64,000 bases of DNA from Bin55 sp963667455 (GCA_963667455.2 CAXXFR010000002.1:104483-168482); one strand, 5' to 3'. Shown: positions 54,356 through 63,997, counted from the stretch's first letter. A program made the numbers and translations. Notes: generated by a model not told the origin, from the sequence alone.

Positions 54356-54669
54356 GTGACTCCTCCCGAGTCGGATTGTCTGGATGTGTTTCTGCCATTT
54401 TAATTACCAGCTTGAGAGACTGGTAGGCACTGAACAACCTTCGAGTATCAGTTTCTCAGGAAGCTAGCGAATCGAGTGATTCCAATGTTGCCCGATACAG
54501 CGGCGCAAACGAGAACTAACTCACAGAGTGGAAACGTCCGTTGGTCTACAAACTAGGCTTTAGATCCACCGATGGACCTCGATTCAAGGCAGACTTAACG
54601 TCTCTGGATACTGGGTCCGAGTCATAGCGATCTTGAAAGTTTCAGCTCCAACCAACCACGCGACAAACA
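54356..54669. other. Intergenic region, no gene seen
   Basis: This 314-base gap lies between the enoyl-CoA hydratase and the DUF6642 gene. Only short frames without protein character occur. It is more AT-rich than the flanking genes, and I see no strong promoter or RNA fold. Confidence 0.45.
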
Positions 54670-55347
54670 CTAAGAGGATCTCCTGTATCGACGAATTAGC
54701 ATCTCGAATTTGCAATCGTCGAATTGGTCTTGAATGTACTCGCGTATCCCACAAAGCTTCTTTGATCGAGAACGATCATTTCGCACGAGATTCACTTCCG
54801 ACAACAAGGAAAAGAATAGTAGTTCCAATGCGGTAGCTGGCTTGCTCTTACCGAGCCAGCCGTTATCAGTTGCGTAGCCTGAGACCGAGGTCGCCTTGGT
54901 ATAGCGCATGAATTCTTTCAAGTTGTTATCGCCACCACTGAATGTGTCACAACCTCCGAAGTGGATGTGGCATCCTTCAGCACCGTCTTTACCGATCAAG
55001 TCTTTGAGGTCTATGACACTCACTGATTGGTCACTGGGTCTGAGCCAAACCTGATCTTGACTGCCGTGAGTGCAAAAGTAAAGTACCGATCCCACTGCGC
55101 AACCCTTCCACCATTCCTGTTCTAATCGGAACTGAAGCTCGCTCCTCGAGCTACAGGTACGATAGAGGTAGCCTTCTTTCCAATAGCCCAATTTCTGCAA
55201 TAGCTCCAACATCGGCTCCACAGAGGGTTCCACCTCTTCCTCTCCCCAATCATGAAATCCCTCAATGCAGTAGATGCGCTTCTTGAGTTCCACGAAATTG
55301 CACCTCAAATGCCAGTTACGAGTATTCTGCCATAGCGATTCCTCCAA
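54670..55347 (-). CDS. DUF6642 family protein, caspase/CHAT-like
   Basis: A 225-residue protein. KKRIYCIEGFHDWGEEEVEP and SVEPMLELLQKLGYW are followed by YFCTHGSQDQVWLRPSDQSV with His94 and by CHIHFGGCDTFSGGDNNLKE with Cys133. The His-Gly and Gly-Gly-Cys pair, with GYATDNGWLGKSKPATALELL after them, follow the DUF6642 pattern and the caspase/CHAT-protease layout (His then Cys at strand ends). No signal peptide. Function unproven; the His/Cys pair is what I rely on. It stands alone next to lepA, where lepB is usually found. Confidence 0.82.
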   Translation of the reverse strand: MEESLWQNTRNWHLRCNFVELKKRIYCIEGFHDWGEEEVEPSVEPMLELLQKLGYWKEGYLYRTCSSRSELQFRLEQEWWKGCAVGSVLYFCTHGSQDQVWLRPSDQSVSVIDLKDLIGKDGAEGCHIHFGGCDTFSGGDNNLKEFMRYTKATSVSGYATDNGWLGKSKPATALELLFFSLLSEVNLVRNDRSRSKKLCGIREYIQDQFDDCKFEMLIRRYRRSS

Positions 55348-55520
55348 GAGGATCCAGAGATAATGTTCGATTTGTGACGGCTGAGCTACCCTGACTGGAG
55401 AGGTCTAGGTGTGGTTCATATAAATTACGACCCTTCGGACTGTGCCATGGATCCGCACCGTTGTCGCAGTCCTTCAACCTGCGAATTGCTTCACGGCTCC
55501 AACTCATGGGGAGCTACTAG

Positions 55521-57338
55521 CTATGGTGAACGGTTCACCGTGAGAGCGGCCATAAAAGCCTCTTGAGGTATGTCCACCTTCCCGATTTGCTTCATGCGCT
55601 TCTTGCCTTCACGCTGCTTCTCGAGCAGCTTTTTCTTTCGCGTGACATCCCCGCCGTAGCACTTGGCGGTAACGTTCTTTCGCAACGCTTTAACTGTTGT
55701 TCTGGCCAACACTTTTCTACCGATCGCCGCTTGAATGGCTACGTCGAACATCTGACGCGGAATCGCCTCCTTGAGTGCCACCGCCACTTGCCGCCCGCGA
55801 CTTTGAGCCAAGTCTCGATGCACGATGAGCGCAAGACTGTCTACTCGTTCTTCGTTGATCAACACATCGAGTCGCACCAGAGGCGCTGCTTCGAAACGGT
55901 CAAACCCGTAGTCGAGCGAGGCAAATCCCCGGCTGACTGACTTCAACCGATCAAAGAAGTCAACGACAACCTCGCCCAAAGGGATGTCGTACGTCAAGGA
56001 CACCTGGGTGCTCGTAACGTGCATGTTCCGCTGAACGCCTCGTCTCTCGATGCACAAGCCCATGACATTTCCAACGAAACGTTGCGGCACCAGAATGTTC
56101 ACTAGTGCAATGGGTTCTCGAATCTCCGCTAAATCCGTAATCGCATCAATTTGCGACGGGTTGTGCAGTTGGATGAGCTCGCCATTACGTCGTTCCACTT
56201 CGTACACAACCGATGGCGCAGTGACGACAAGATCCAAATCAAACTCTCGTTCCAGGCGTTCTTGCACGATCTCCAAGTGCAACATGCCGAGAAAGCCGCA
56301 TCGATAGCCGAACCCCAGAGCGTCGCTGACTTCGCTCTCGTAGAGCAACGACGCATCGTTAAGTCCCAGTTTTTCGAGAGCTCGGCCCATTGCCTCGTAG
56401 TCATCCGGATCACTCGGATACAGGCCTGCATAGACCTGGGGTTTCAACTGAACAAAACCGGGCAAGGGTTCTGCCTCTGAATTGACCGTCGTCAAGGTGT
56501 CGCCGACCGGCGCACCGTGAATGTCTTTGATGCCAGCTACGACGTACCCAACATCCCCGGCTTGCAACTCCGTTCGCTTCTCGCGGTGAGGAGTGAAAAC
56601 GCCGACTTCCTCGACGGTTTGCTGCTTACCCACGGAGTGGGACATGATGCGGTCGCGAACATGAACGGATCCGTCAAAGACTCGCACTAGCGAGACCACT
56701 CCTGCGTATTGATCGAACCATGAATCGATAATCAGCGCTCGTAACTCTTCGTCGTCGCTTGGTTTTGGGGCGGGTATCTCTCTGACTATCAAGTCCAAGA
56801 GATCGTCGATTCCTTCTCCGAGCTTCGCACTGATTCCAAGCATCCCTTCGACTTCAAGGCCGATCAGTGACTCGATTTCCTCCGCGGCTCGTTGAGGATC
56901 CGCCTGAGGCAAGTCCATCTTGTTCAGAACGGGGATGACTTCCAAACCTTGTTCGACAGCCGCGTAGCAGTTGGCGACCGACTGAGCCTCAACGCCTTGT
57001 GCCGCATCGACTATTAGCAATGCTCCTTCACATCCAGCCAGCGAGCGAGAGACTTCGTAGCTGAAGTCCACATGACCTGGCGTGTCGATGAAGTTCAGGT
57101 AGTAGGTCTCACCATCGCGCGCTTCGTACTGCAAAGCGACGCTCTGAGACTTGATGGTGATGCCGCGTTCCCGTTCCAGATCCATCGAATCGAGAACCTG
57201 ATTCTCCATCTCGCGATCCGTAAGACCGCCACAACGATGGATCAGTCGATCCGCGACAGTCGATTTGCCGTGGTCGATGTGAGCAATGATTGAAAAGTTG
57301 CGAGTGCGAGCCAGCCGCGACCCATCCGAGTCAACCAC
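55521..57338 (-). CDS. lepA: Elongation factor 4 (LepA)
   Basis: A 605-residue translational GTPase that back-translocates or remodels stalled ribosomes. G1 is AHIDHGKSTVADRL, switch II DTPGHVDFSYEVSRSLAGCE, and G4 NKMDLPQADPQRAA. The C-terminal domain ends KKKLLEKQREGKKRMKQIG and VDIPQEAFMAALTV, typical of EF4. Length is normal (about 600). It starts at a GTG after the M32 peptidase gene (17 bases). No lepB follows; the next gene is the DUF6642 protein. Confidence 0.97.
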   Translation of the reverse strand: MVDSDGSRLARTRNFSIIAHIDHGKSTVADRLIHRCGGLTDREMENQVLDSMDLERERGITIKSQSVALQYEARDGETYYLNFIDTPGHVDFSYEVSRSLAGCEGALLIVDAAQGVEAQSVANCYAAVEQGLEVIPVLNKMDLPQADPQRAAEEIESLIGLEVEGMLGISAKLGEGIDDLLDLIVREIPAPKPSDDEELRALIIDSWFDQYAGVVSLVRVFDGSVHVRDRIMSHSVGKQQTVEEVGVFTPHREKRTELQAGDVGYVVAGIKDIHGAPVGDTLTTVNSEAEPLPGFVQLKPQVYAGLYPSDPDDYEAMGRALEKLGLNDASLLYESEVSDALGFGYRCGFLGMLHLEIVQERLEREFDLDLVVTAPSVVYEVERRNGELIQLHNPSQIDAITDLAEIREPIALVNILVPQRFVGNVMGLCIERRGVQRNMHVTSTQVSLTYDIPLGEVVVDFFDRLKSVSRGFASLDYGFDRFEAAPLVRLDVLINEERVDSLALIVHRDLAQSRGRQVAVALKEAIPRQMFDVAIQAAIGRKVLARTTVKALRKNVTAKCYGGDVTRKKKLLEKQREGKKRMKQIGKVDIPQEAFMAALTVNRSP

Positions 57339-57355
57339 TGAATGCCCGAAATTTC

Positions 57356-58849
57356 CTAGTTGGAAGATCCATAGCGGGATTGAACGTGATCGATGAATGC
57401 CGAGCCGTCCAGTGGACTGCCTGTAACCTTCTCAATCAAATCGAAGCTCGACACAAGCTGTCCCTGACCGTGAATGTTGGACCGCAACCAGTTAAGCACT
57501 CTGTCGAACGAACCAGCGGCGAAGTCGTCCTCGATGTCGGGAATATCGCGAATGAGAGCTTTATAGAACTGTGCCGCCGTAAGTGCACCAAGCGAATAGC
57601 ACGGAAAGTACCCGAACAGTCCAGCGAACCAGTGAACATCTTGCATGCATCCGTCTTTGAAGTCATCTCCCAATTCGAATCCGAACAGGTCTCGCATGTT
57701 TTCGTCCCATGCCGCCGGAATGTCATCCACTCCCATGTCGCCGGATGTGATCGCCCGTTCGATGCGATATCTCAAGACGACGTGTAGTGGATAAGTGGTC
57801 TCGTCAGCATCAACACGGATCTTGCCGCGTCCCACCCTACGCACGGCCGCTGACAGGCTGTCCAAATTCCACGCAGCGCCGTTGCCTTTCAAACTAAGGC
57901 TTTCTTCGATCACAGGCATGGAATGTCTCAAGAACGCATCTCCTCGACACACCTGCATTTCCATGAACAGGGATTGGCTCTCGTGAAGCATCATGCCCAG
58001 GGAGTTTCCGACCGGCTGACCGTGCCACTCGGGAGGCAGACCTTGTTGATAGAGGGCATGTCCCGTTTCGTGGAGTACGGCGTACATCGACTCCACAAAG
58101 TCGTCGCTACTGAAACGGGTTGTTATCCGTGTATCCATGAATTCGCCACAGGAGAACGGATGGTGGCTAGTGTCGATCCTTCCTCGTTCAAAGTTGAAAC
58201 CGAGAGTCTTCATCAGTTTCCGAGCCAAATCCAACTGACTCTCCGGCGAATAGTCGCCGCTAAATTTCCGAGGAGGATCTTGCGATGCGATTACGTTGTC
58301 AACAAAGTCTGGTAAAAAGCCGACCAAGCTGTCGAAGATCGGATTGACAAACTCCTGGGTCAGCCCGGGCTCGTATTCGTCGAGCATTGCGTCGTAGACG
58401 TCCATGTCGAGACATTCGCCAAGAATTTCGCCTCGCTGCAAGGTAAGGTTGATTACTTCGGTCAGCAGGGGAAGCACCGACTTCCAATCGTTTTGCTGGC
58501 GCAGATTGCGCCATTCCTGTTCGCACGCTGACGACGCTTTGGAGAGAGCCATGACCAAGTCGGATGGAATCGCGCTCGCACGTTTGCGTTCACGTTCGAT
58601 GATTCTCAGATTGGCTTGATCCCACTCGCTACCTTCGGCTTCGCTTCTGGCTTGTTCAACCAGTGCTTCCAGTGATGGATCGATCACCATTTCGTGAACC
58701 AGCCGCTTGAGCGTAGCCAATGAATCAGCACGACCTCTACCGCCACCGTGGGGCATCATTACGGCTTCATCCCACGACAAGTACTGGTACGCGTGATTTA
58801 CGTTGTGAATGGTGCGCCAACGGTCACGAAGCTGTTCCAACGCCGACAT
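57356..58849 (-). CDS. Carboxypeptidase M32
   Basis: A 497-residue zinc carboxypeptidase of family M32 (TaqCP-like). The active site HExxH is AVLHETGHALYQQGLPPEWH around residue 260, and the third ligand-region motif is SLGMMLHESQSLFMEMQV. Other family motifs are YQYLSWDEAVMMPHGG near the start, HPFSCGEFMDTRITTRFSSD, and IRVDADETTYPLHVVLRYRI. It removes single residues from peptide C-termini. The ATG at 58849 is preferred to a TTG one codon earlier. It is upstream of lepA in the same direction. Confidence 0.95.
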   Translation of the reverse strand: MSALEQLRDRWRTIHNVNHAYQYLSWDEAVMMPHGGGRGRADSLATLKRLVHEMVIDPSLEALVEQARSEAEGSEWDQANLRIIERERKRASAIPSDLVMALSKASSACEQEWRNLRQQNDWKSVLPLLTEVINLTLQRGEILGECLDMDVYDAMLDEYEPGLTQEFVNPIFDSLVGFLPDFVDNVIASQDPPRKFSGDYSPESQLDLARKLMKTLGFNFERGRIDTSHHPFSCGEFMDTRITTRFSSDDFVESMYAVLHETGHALYQQGLPPEWHGQPVGNSLGMMLHESQSLFMEMQVCRGDAFLRHSMPVIEESLSLKGNGAAWNLDSLSAAVRRVGRGKIRVDADETTYPLHVVLRYRIERAITSGDMGVDDIPAAWDENMRDLFGFELGDDFKDGCMQDVHWFAGLFGYFPCYSLGALTAAQFYKALIRDIPDIEDDFAAGSFDRVLNWLRSNIHGQGQLVSSFDLIEKVTGSPLDGSAFIDHVQSRYGSSN

Positions 58850-59048
58850 CAATTACTGCCTTGCTATGCGAAGAGGGGAAATCTAGCGCAAAAAATTATA
58901 GGGTTCGCTAAGTTTGCCCACACCCATGGACTTTCAGTCTTTCAGAGATCGCCAGAGGTGTGATCTAGCCGTTGACTCAGCCCGCACAATACAACGAGTG
59001 CACTAGCGTAGTGCAGTGAAAGTGCTAAGTTGGGAAGGAACTTACCCT

Positions 59049-59702
59049 CTATCTTCGACCTGGTGGTGGTCGAAGTTCGTGAAACCAAGATTCGCGTGTT
59101 CCGGTGGATTCCTCGGACTCGGAATCTTCGGAATCTACCGAAACTTCGGACGCCTCTGTTGCTGAATCGTCTTCTTCCGTCGCAGAGTCAGTAGCGTCTT
59201 CGTCGGAATTCCCGACCATAAGAACCGACTCGGTCGGAACTTCGTCCGTGGTCTCAAACTCCGAAATCAAGTTCTCGGCACGTTCCCTGATCTGCTCGAC
59301 ATCGCGCAACGTGGATTCGAGCGTAGCGTCACCGTCGTCTACAGACCCGCTTGGTGTTGGTTCGGTGGATATTACGTTCGGGGAAGAGCCGCCATCCGAT
59401 GCAGCTGATTGCGATCCTTCGGGCTTCTTGACGTACCACGGCTGCCAGCCGTTTTCCTTCGCATTGGCGATGATCGGATCTGCTACGGTCTTGGACTCGA
59501 CTTCCACGACAACTCGATACCACGTGGTGTCATCGATTACAGCGTCAATGACTTCGGCGGTGACCGAGAGTTGGTCAGCCGTGCGTTCAGCCTCCTTTTC
59601 CGCGTTAGCTTTGGACTGCCAACTGCTGAACACAACATAACCGTCGGCTGACACCGAAATCGTCGCCAGAGCTACGAACGCAGCAAGAACAACTCTAACC
59701 AA
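59049..59702 (-). CDS. SPOR-like periplasmic protein with acidic tail
   Basis: A 217-residue exported protein. A signal peptide is followed by a SPOR-like domain at about 20-92 (GYVVFSSWQSKANAEKEAER; YRVVVEVESKTVADPIIANA) and a Glu/Asp/Ser-rich disordered tail. SPOR domains bind denuded peptidoglycan at division sites. It starts at a TTG with GGAGAG seven bases upstream. Placed 61 bases after rseC, it occupies the position where mucD/degQ is usually found. Confidence 0.8.
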   Translation of the reverse strand: MVRVVLAAFVALATISVSADGYVVFSSWQSKANAEKEAERTADQLSVTAEVIDAVIDDTTWYRVVVEVESKTVADPIIANAKENGWQPWYVKKPEGSQSAASDGGSSPNVISTEPTPSGSVDDGDATLESTLRDVEQIRERAENLISEFETTDEVPTESVLMVGNSDEDATDSATEEDDSATEASEVSVDSEDSESEESTGTRESWFHELRPPPGRR

Positions 59703-59762
59703 AATTTCTCTCCATCAATGTGCTGATGCGGCGACGAATCGCGCAGCGACCATTCGCTAAGT

Positions 59763-60134
59763 TTATCCAACTACCCGAACTCGAGGACGCAACATCCGAT
59801 TGAACCAACTGCTACGACAGCAAACAACTGCCAAAAGTGCCCCAATGACTAGCGAAATCGAAGCAATCCACCACGACTCTGTTACGAGAAACGAAGGAAC
59901 AGCTGCAAGCATTGGGAGACCCAAGACGATTGCTACGCCAGCTTCCAGTCCATGTGGAGAAGTCTCAATCTCAATCCGTTCTCCCTGCCGCAGAGGCTCT
60001 TCGAGCCACATTTCAATTTCGTTTTTTCCGACACGGAAACAAGAACCTGGGCAACCTTCGCATTTTTCGCGAAGAAAACGGACTAGCGACCTATCTCCTT
60101 CGATCGCAATCACCGTGCCGCAACCGAGAAGCAT
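59763..60134 (-). CDS. rseC: SoxR-reducing/RseC-MucC family protein
   Basis: A 123-residue membrane protein. It starts LLGCGTVIAIEGDRSLVRFL with the KCEGCPGSCFRVGKN cysteine cluster typical of RseC, then two helices (GVAIVLGLPMLAAVPSFLV; WWIASISLVIGALLAVVC). RseC modulates sigma-E signalling; the E. coli protein also reduces SoxR with the Rsx complex. It starts 15 bases after rseB in the sigma-E operon. Confidence 0.92.
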   Translation of the reverse strand: MLLGCGTVIAIEGDRSLVRFLREKCEGCPGSCFRVGKNEIEMWLEEPLRQGERIEIETSPHGLEAGVAIVLGLPMLAAVPSFLVTESWWIASISLVIGALLAVVCCRSSWFNRMLRPRVRVVG

Positions 60135-60149
60135 GGCAGTCTTGAGAAA

Positions 60150-61154
60150 CTAAGGATCGAACCTTACGCCGCGAGCAATGCGCCAGACCGTCTTCTTGGG
60201 CAAGTCGCCCACGACGGTAACGAGTGAGGGGTCACCTTTCTTGTGCTGGACTCGACGAGACACCACAACTGTGGACCCCGATACGGTTTCCGATTCCATT
60301 GGTGCCTTCTGGAGGGACTCAGGTGCAGGTTCTACGAATATCGAAAACGCAACAAGGCCGTCCGAATACATGACGTTCCGAACGGTGTCGGAACCAAAAC
60401 TTCCTTCCGTATCGGAGCTGGATCTTTGGAACCCTTTGGGTACCCAGTCGGTATGCCAACCGACTTCTTCGATGGAGGGTACTTCCTTCGTCGCTACGCC
60501 TTTCAGATCGACGACGACACCAGAAGTCTGTTCTCCGGAGAACGCATGCTCGGAAGGCTCTACAGTCTTCGTCTTCAGGTCCGTGAACTGCAACACGTTG
60601 ACGAGGCGATGGTCTTCATCTCTCATCTCCGAGCGCAACAACAGGCACGTCTCTTCGTCTATCCAGAGAAATATCGCATAACGGTCTGGTTCCTTCGGAA
60701 CAACGGAAATGCACTTTGCAGTTCGATCCGCGATGCGGCCAGTGCCGGTTATCTCAAGATCATAGTTTTCGCCAAGCTTGTCGAAAGGCTGTTGGAATGT
60801 GGTTGTAATCGCGCCAGCTTCGAACTGTTCGCGCATCTGTAGAAGTTCATCGTCTTGAGAAACTTCTATCGTCACATTGGCTCCGTCTCGCTTGAGTTCC
60901 CTCTTCGGTCCATTGAGATGCGATACACGTTCCTGAACCTGGCCGTCCAAAATTACGTGGCTGTACTTCAAAGTGGTGAGTTCGGCACCGTCAAAGTAAC
61001 TGAGAGTGCCTACGAAATTGGTTTCCCGCTGAGCCTTGCTCATTGCCTGCAACCACTCTTCAGCAGTGCGTTCTTCAGCTAGAGCAAATTGAACTAGCCC
61101 AAAACACAACGCGATGCATGCGAAACGCATGAGTCGACTACAGTGAGATGTCAC
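60150..61154 (-). CDS. rseB: Sigma-E regulatory protein RseB/MucB
   Basis: A 334-residue periplasmic protein with a signal peptide (RLMRFACIALCFGLVQFALA). Two domains are visible: LolA/LolB-like N-terminal (FVGTLSYFDGAELTTLKYSH) and RseB/MucB C-terminal (GWHTDWVPKGFQRSSSDTEG; YSDGLVAFSIFVEPAPES). It shields RseA from DegS cleavage and senses lipid/LPS signals. The GTG at 61154 overlaps the rseA stop by four bases (GTGA). Confidence 0.95.
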   Translation of the reverse strand: MTSHCSRLMRFACIALCFGLVQFALAEERTAEEWLQAMSKAQRETNFVGTLSYFDGAELTTLKYSHVILDGQVQERVSHLNGPKRELKRDGANVTIEVSQDDELLQMREQFEAGAITTTFQQPFDKLGENYDLEITGTGRIADRTAKCISVVPKEPDRYAIFLWIDEETCLLLRSEMRDEDHRLVNVLQFTDLKTKTVEPSEHAFSGEQTSGVVVDLKGVATKEVPSIEEVGWHTDWVPKGFQRSSSDTEGSFGSDTVRNVMYSDGLVAFSIFVEPAPESLQKAPMESETVSGSTVVVSRRVQHKKGDPSLVTVVGDLPKKTVWRIARGVRFDP

Positions 61155-61741
61155 GGGGTCGTCGATGCCTTCCTGGATACGACTTTCGGGATGGTGAGGG
61201 GAGTTCCGCTGACAACAGTGACATTCTTGTCATGTTCCAGCAAGTATTGCATGTGGCGTTCCTGCATGTCGTCGGGGAGATTGACGACATTGGACGCTCG
61301 GACACCGGAAACATCTACCGGGTCATTGCTCGCAATACCTTCGGCTGACGTCGTTTGGCTATCGGCAAGGTTCGTTGCCTGATCGTCAGCTCCGGGGAAG
61401 AAGGGACTGAGAAAAGCGATTCCCAAGACCAATGTGGCCGCCAATCCCAGAACAACCGAGGCGCTTCTCACCATGGTGCGGCGATTGACTCGCCCTCGGT
61501 TTTGTAGGGAGACAATGTTGGAATCGTCGGGAAAGGATGCTGCCAGCTTGTTCCAGTCTGGCAATTCCTTCTCTACTGTCAGCTTGTCTCCGCGAAGAAC
61601 GGCTGAAATTGAGCTGTAGTCAGCCCAATCTCTCTTGAGTTCTTCATTTGACAGTGTTTCATCAATAACCCGACGCAATTCCTCATTCGTTGCTTCGCCG
61701 TCAATACAGGCGGACAACGATTGCTTGATCGTTTGCGACAT
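61151..61741 (-). CDS. rseA: Sigma-E anti-sigma factor RseA/MucA
   Basis: A 196-residue single-pass anti-sigma factor. The N-terminal domain (MSQTIKQSLSACIDGEATNE; WADYSSISAVLRGDKLTVEK) binds sigma-E. A central helix near 95-115 (ASVVLGLAATLVLGIAFL) spans the membrane, and a periplasmic part (RHMQYLLEHDKNVTVV) binds RseB. I use the ATG at 61741, six residues inside a GTG at 61759. It is downstream of rpoE by about 110 bases and overlaps rseB. Confidence 0.95.
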   Translation of the reverse strand: MSQTIKQSLSACIDGEATNEELRRVIDETLSNEELKRDWADYSSISAVLRGDKLTVEKELPDWNKLAASFPDDSNIVSLQNRGRVNRRTMVRSASVVLGLAATLVLGIAFLSPFFPGADDQATNLADSQTTSAEGIASNDPVDVSGVRASNVVNLPDDMQERHMQYLLEHDKNVTVVSGTPLTIPKVVSRKASTTP

Positions 61742-61852
61742 ACGCTTCTTACTCGGCACCCATTTAGCAGTTACCCCGTGGTCGGTGCATCAGCATCGGT
61801 CGATCTGCATTTTACACTTCACTTCCAAAAAACATGACCACCTCGCCACTTC

Positions 61853-62416
61853 CTATCTGGGCATTTTGGATTTCACAGCTTCACGCGCACGATGGATGCG
61901 TGACCTGACAGTTCCGACAGGACACTCCATGATTTCCGCGATCTGCTCGTAGCTTAGACCAGCATATTCACGCAAAGTTAGCGCACTCTTCAATTCTGGT
62001 TCAAGCTCTTGGATTGATTTTTTGATCGTTTGTTCCAACTCATATCGCATGAGTTCTCTTTCAGGCGTATCCGTCTCGTGCAGATTCGGTGTATCGGTGA
62101 CGGTCACCTCCTCCGCAATATCGATGTCGCTTGCCTGTGGACGACGTCCCACGGAGGCAATATGGTTCTTGGCCGTATTGACCGCGATGCGGTACAGCCA
62201 AGTGTAAAACTGACTCTCGCCGCGGAAGCGAGGTAATGCTTTGTAGGCCTTGATGAACGATTCCTGAAGGACATCTTCGACATCGCTGGGATGAGAAATG
62301 ATTCCTGCAATCAAGGTGTTGATCTTGTCCTTGTGACGCACATAAAGAAGATCAAAGGCTCGATCATCGCCCGATTGGACTCGTTTTACAAGCTCCGCGT
62401 CGGTGTTGGCGGCCAA
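61853..62416 (-). CDS. rpoE: RNA polymerase sigma factor RpoE (AlgU)
   Basis: A 187-residue ECF sigma factor. Sigma-2 region: FDLLYVRHKDKINTLIAGII with DVEDVLQESFIKAYKALPRF and FYTWLYRIAVNTAKNHI. Sigma-4: ALTLREYAGLSYEQIAEIME with CPVGTVRSRIHRAREAVKS. The TTG at 62416 (LAANTDAELVKRVQSGDD) gives family length and has AAGGGAG upstream; the frame stays open to a TTG at 62503, which would add 29 residues. It controls the envelope-stress response with rseA, rseB and rseC downstream, and is divergent from nadB as in Pseudomonas. Confidence 0.95.
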   Translation of the reverse strand: MAANTDAELVKRVQSGDDRAFDLLYVRHKDKINTLIAGIISHPSDVEDVLQESFIKAYKALPRFRGESQFYTWLYRIAVNTAKNHIASVGRRPQASDIDIAEEVTVTDTPNLHETDTPERELMRYELEQTIKKSIQELEPELKSALTLREYAGLSYEQIAEIMECPVGTVRSRIHRAREAVKSKMPR

Positions 62417-62515
62417 TGCTCTCCCTTGAAACTGCGAACGTGCCCGAAGGCTCGACTCGACTCTTGCGAATCGGTTATTGTAAGTGAGCGATTCAGCGAG
62501 CAATCGCCCTCGAAT

Positions 62516-63997
62516 ATGACAGCTTCCACGCGTTCGACAACTGACGTATTGATCGTAGGTGCCGGTGCATCCGGACTCAGCGCCGCTGTGCGCCTAGCAC
62601 CATTTCTCAACGTGATTGTGCTCTCCAAAGAAGGCATCCGAAGCAGTTCTACCAATCGTGCTCAAGGCGGTCTGGCCGCCGCGACGCACCCGGACGATTC
62701 CATCAAATCCCACATCGATGACACTATCAAAGCAGGAGTGGGTCTGTGCAACACCAACACCGTTCATCGTATCGTTTCCCAAGCTCCAGGCATCGTTGAC
62801 GATCTCGTTGAACTAGGAGTTCAATTTGATTCCGATGGTGAGAGTCTGCATTTGGCGAAGGAAGGAGCACACAGTTTTCACCGCGTGGTTCATGTCGGAG
62901 ATGCCACCGGACAGGCAATCGCCACCAAGCTGATCGAACACGCATCAAGCCATCCCAACATCGAAATTCGCACTGATCGCATTGTGATCGACGTTGTGAC
63001 CTCGCACGCTGCTGATCGATCATCCAAGCGTGTAGTGGGAGCCTACATCTACAACCAAGCCACGGGCACGGTCGAAACCATTGCAGCGAAGTATGTAGTC
63101 CTTGCAACAGGCGGAGCTTCCAAAGTCTACCGTTACACCAGCAACCCAGACGGTGCTACGGGAGATGGGATCGCCATAGCACATCGAGCTGGCTGTCGCG
63201 TCGCCAACATGGAATTCAATCAATTCCATCCGACATGCTTGTACCACCCCATGGCTCGATCATTCCTGATTTCCGAAGCAGTGCGCGGTGAGGGAGGCAC
63301 CTTGGTATTGCCGGATGGAAGCAGTTTCATGCACCGGTTCGATTCTCGCGGCGACTTGGCATCGCGAGATGTCGTTGCCCGCGCCATCGACTTCGAAATG
63401 AAGCGGCTCGGCATAGATTGCGTCTATCTCGACATCACACACTTGAGTAGAAGCACAATCCAGTCCAGGTTTCCGGCCATCAGCACGAAGCTCCAATCGG
63501 TTGGAATCGACATGAGCACCGATCGAATCCCCGTTGTGCCGGCGGCGCACTACACATGTGGGGGAGTGCTGGTCGATCGGCACGGTCGGACCGATGTCCA
63601 CGGCCTGTACGCCATCGGAGAGACATCCAGCACCGGACTTCACGGAGCAAATAGACTGGCGAGCAATTCTTTGTTGGAGTGCTTGGTCTATGCCAAAGCG
63701 ACAGCGGATCACATTGTTGGCGAAACTGAGACTGCGGAAATTGCCAGCAACGCCATTCCACCTTGGGACGAAAGCAAGGTCACGGATTCCGATGAAGATG
63801 TAGTGTTGGCACAGAACTGGGCTGAATTGCGTCGCTTCATGTGGAACTACGTCGGAATCGTTCGAACCAACAAACGTCTAGCACGCGCGGCCAACCGCAT
63901 CGAGCTTCTCAAGAACGAAGTTCACGAGTACTACTCGAACTATCGCGTCAATCGGATCTCCTCGAGCTCCGCAACCTTATATTGGTGGCGGACTTGA
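62516..63997 (+). CDS. nadB: L-aspartate oxidase NadB, one-base frameshift near 3' end
   Basis: The first enzyme of de novo NAD synthesis: FAD-dependent oxidation of aspartate to iminoaspartate. FAD loop is DVLIVGAGASGLSAAVRLAP; SSSTNRAQGGLAAATHPDDS, FNQFHPTCLYHPMARSFLIS, EAVRGEGGTLVLPDG and GETSSTGLHGANRLASNSLL are family hallmarks. The frame then reads YYSNYRVNRISSSSATLYWW and stops at 63997. With one extra G near 63955 (CGGATC to CGGGATC) it reads VNRDLLELRNLILVADLI, the normal NadB end, running past the window. So the gene is intact except for a single missing G. Start ATG at 62516. Confidence 0.93.
   Translation: MTASTRSTTDVLIVGAGASGLSAAVRLAPFLNVIVLSKEGIRSSSTNRAQGGLAAATHPDDSIKSHIDDTIKAGVGLCNTNTVHRIVSQAPGIVDDLVELGVQFDSDGESLHLAKEGAHSFHRVVHVGDATGQAIATKLIEHASSHPNIEIRTDRIVIDVVTSHAADRSSKRVVGAYIYNQATGTVETIAAKYVVLATGGASKVYRYTSNPDGATGDGIAIAHRAGCRVANMEFNQFHPTCLYHPMARSFLISEAVRGEGGTLVLPDGSSFMHRFDSRGDLASRDVVARAIDFEMKRLGIDCVYLDITHLSRSTIQSRFPAISTKLQSVGIDMSTDRIPVVPAAHYTCGGVLVDRHGRTDVHGLYAIGETSSTGLHGANRLASNSLLECLVYAKATADHIVGETETAEIASNAIPPWDESKVTDSDEDVVLAQNWAELRRFMWNYVGIVRTNKRLARAANRIELLKNEVHEYYSNYRVNRISSSSATLYWWRT

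Noticed and set aside
55316..55507. A 63-codon frame upstream of the DUF6642 gene
   Set aside because: No family features and no Shine-Dalgarno; it overlaps the DUF6642 start.
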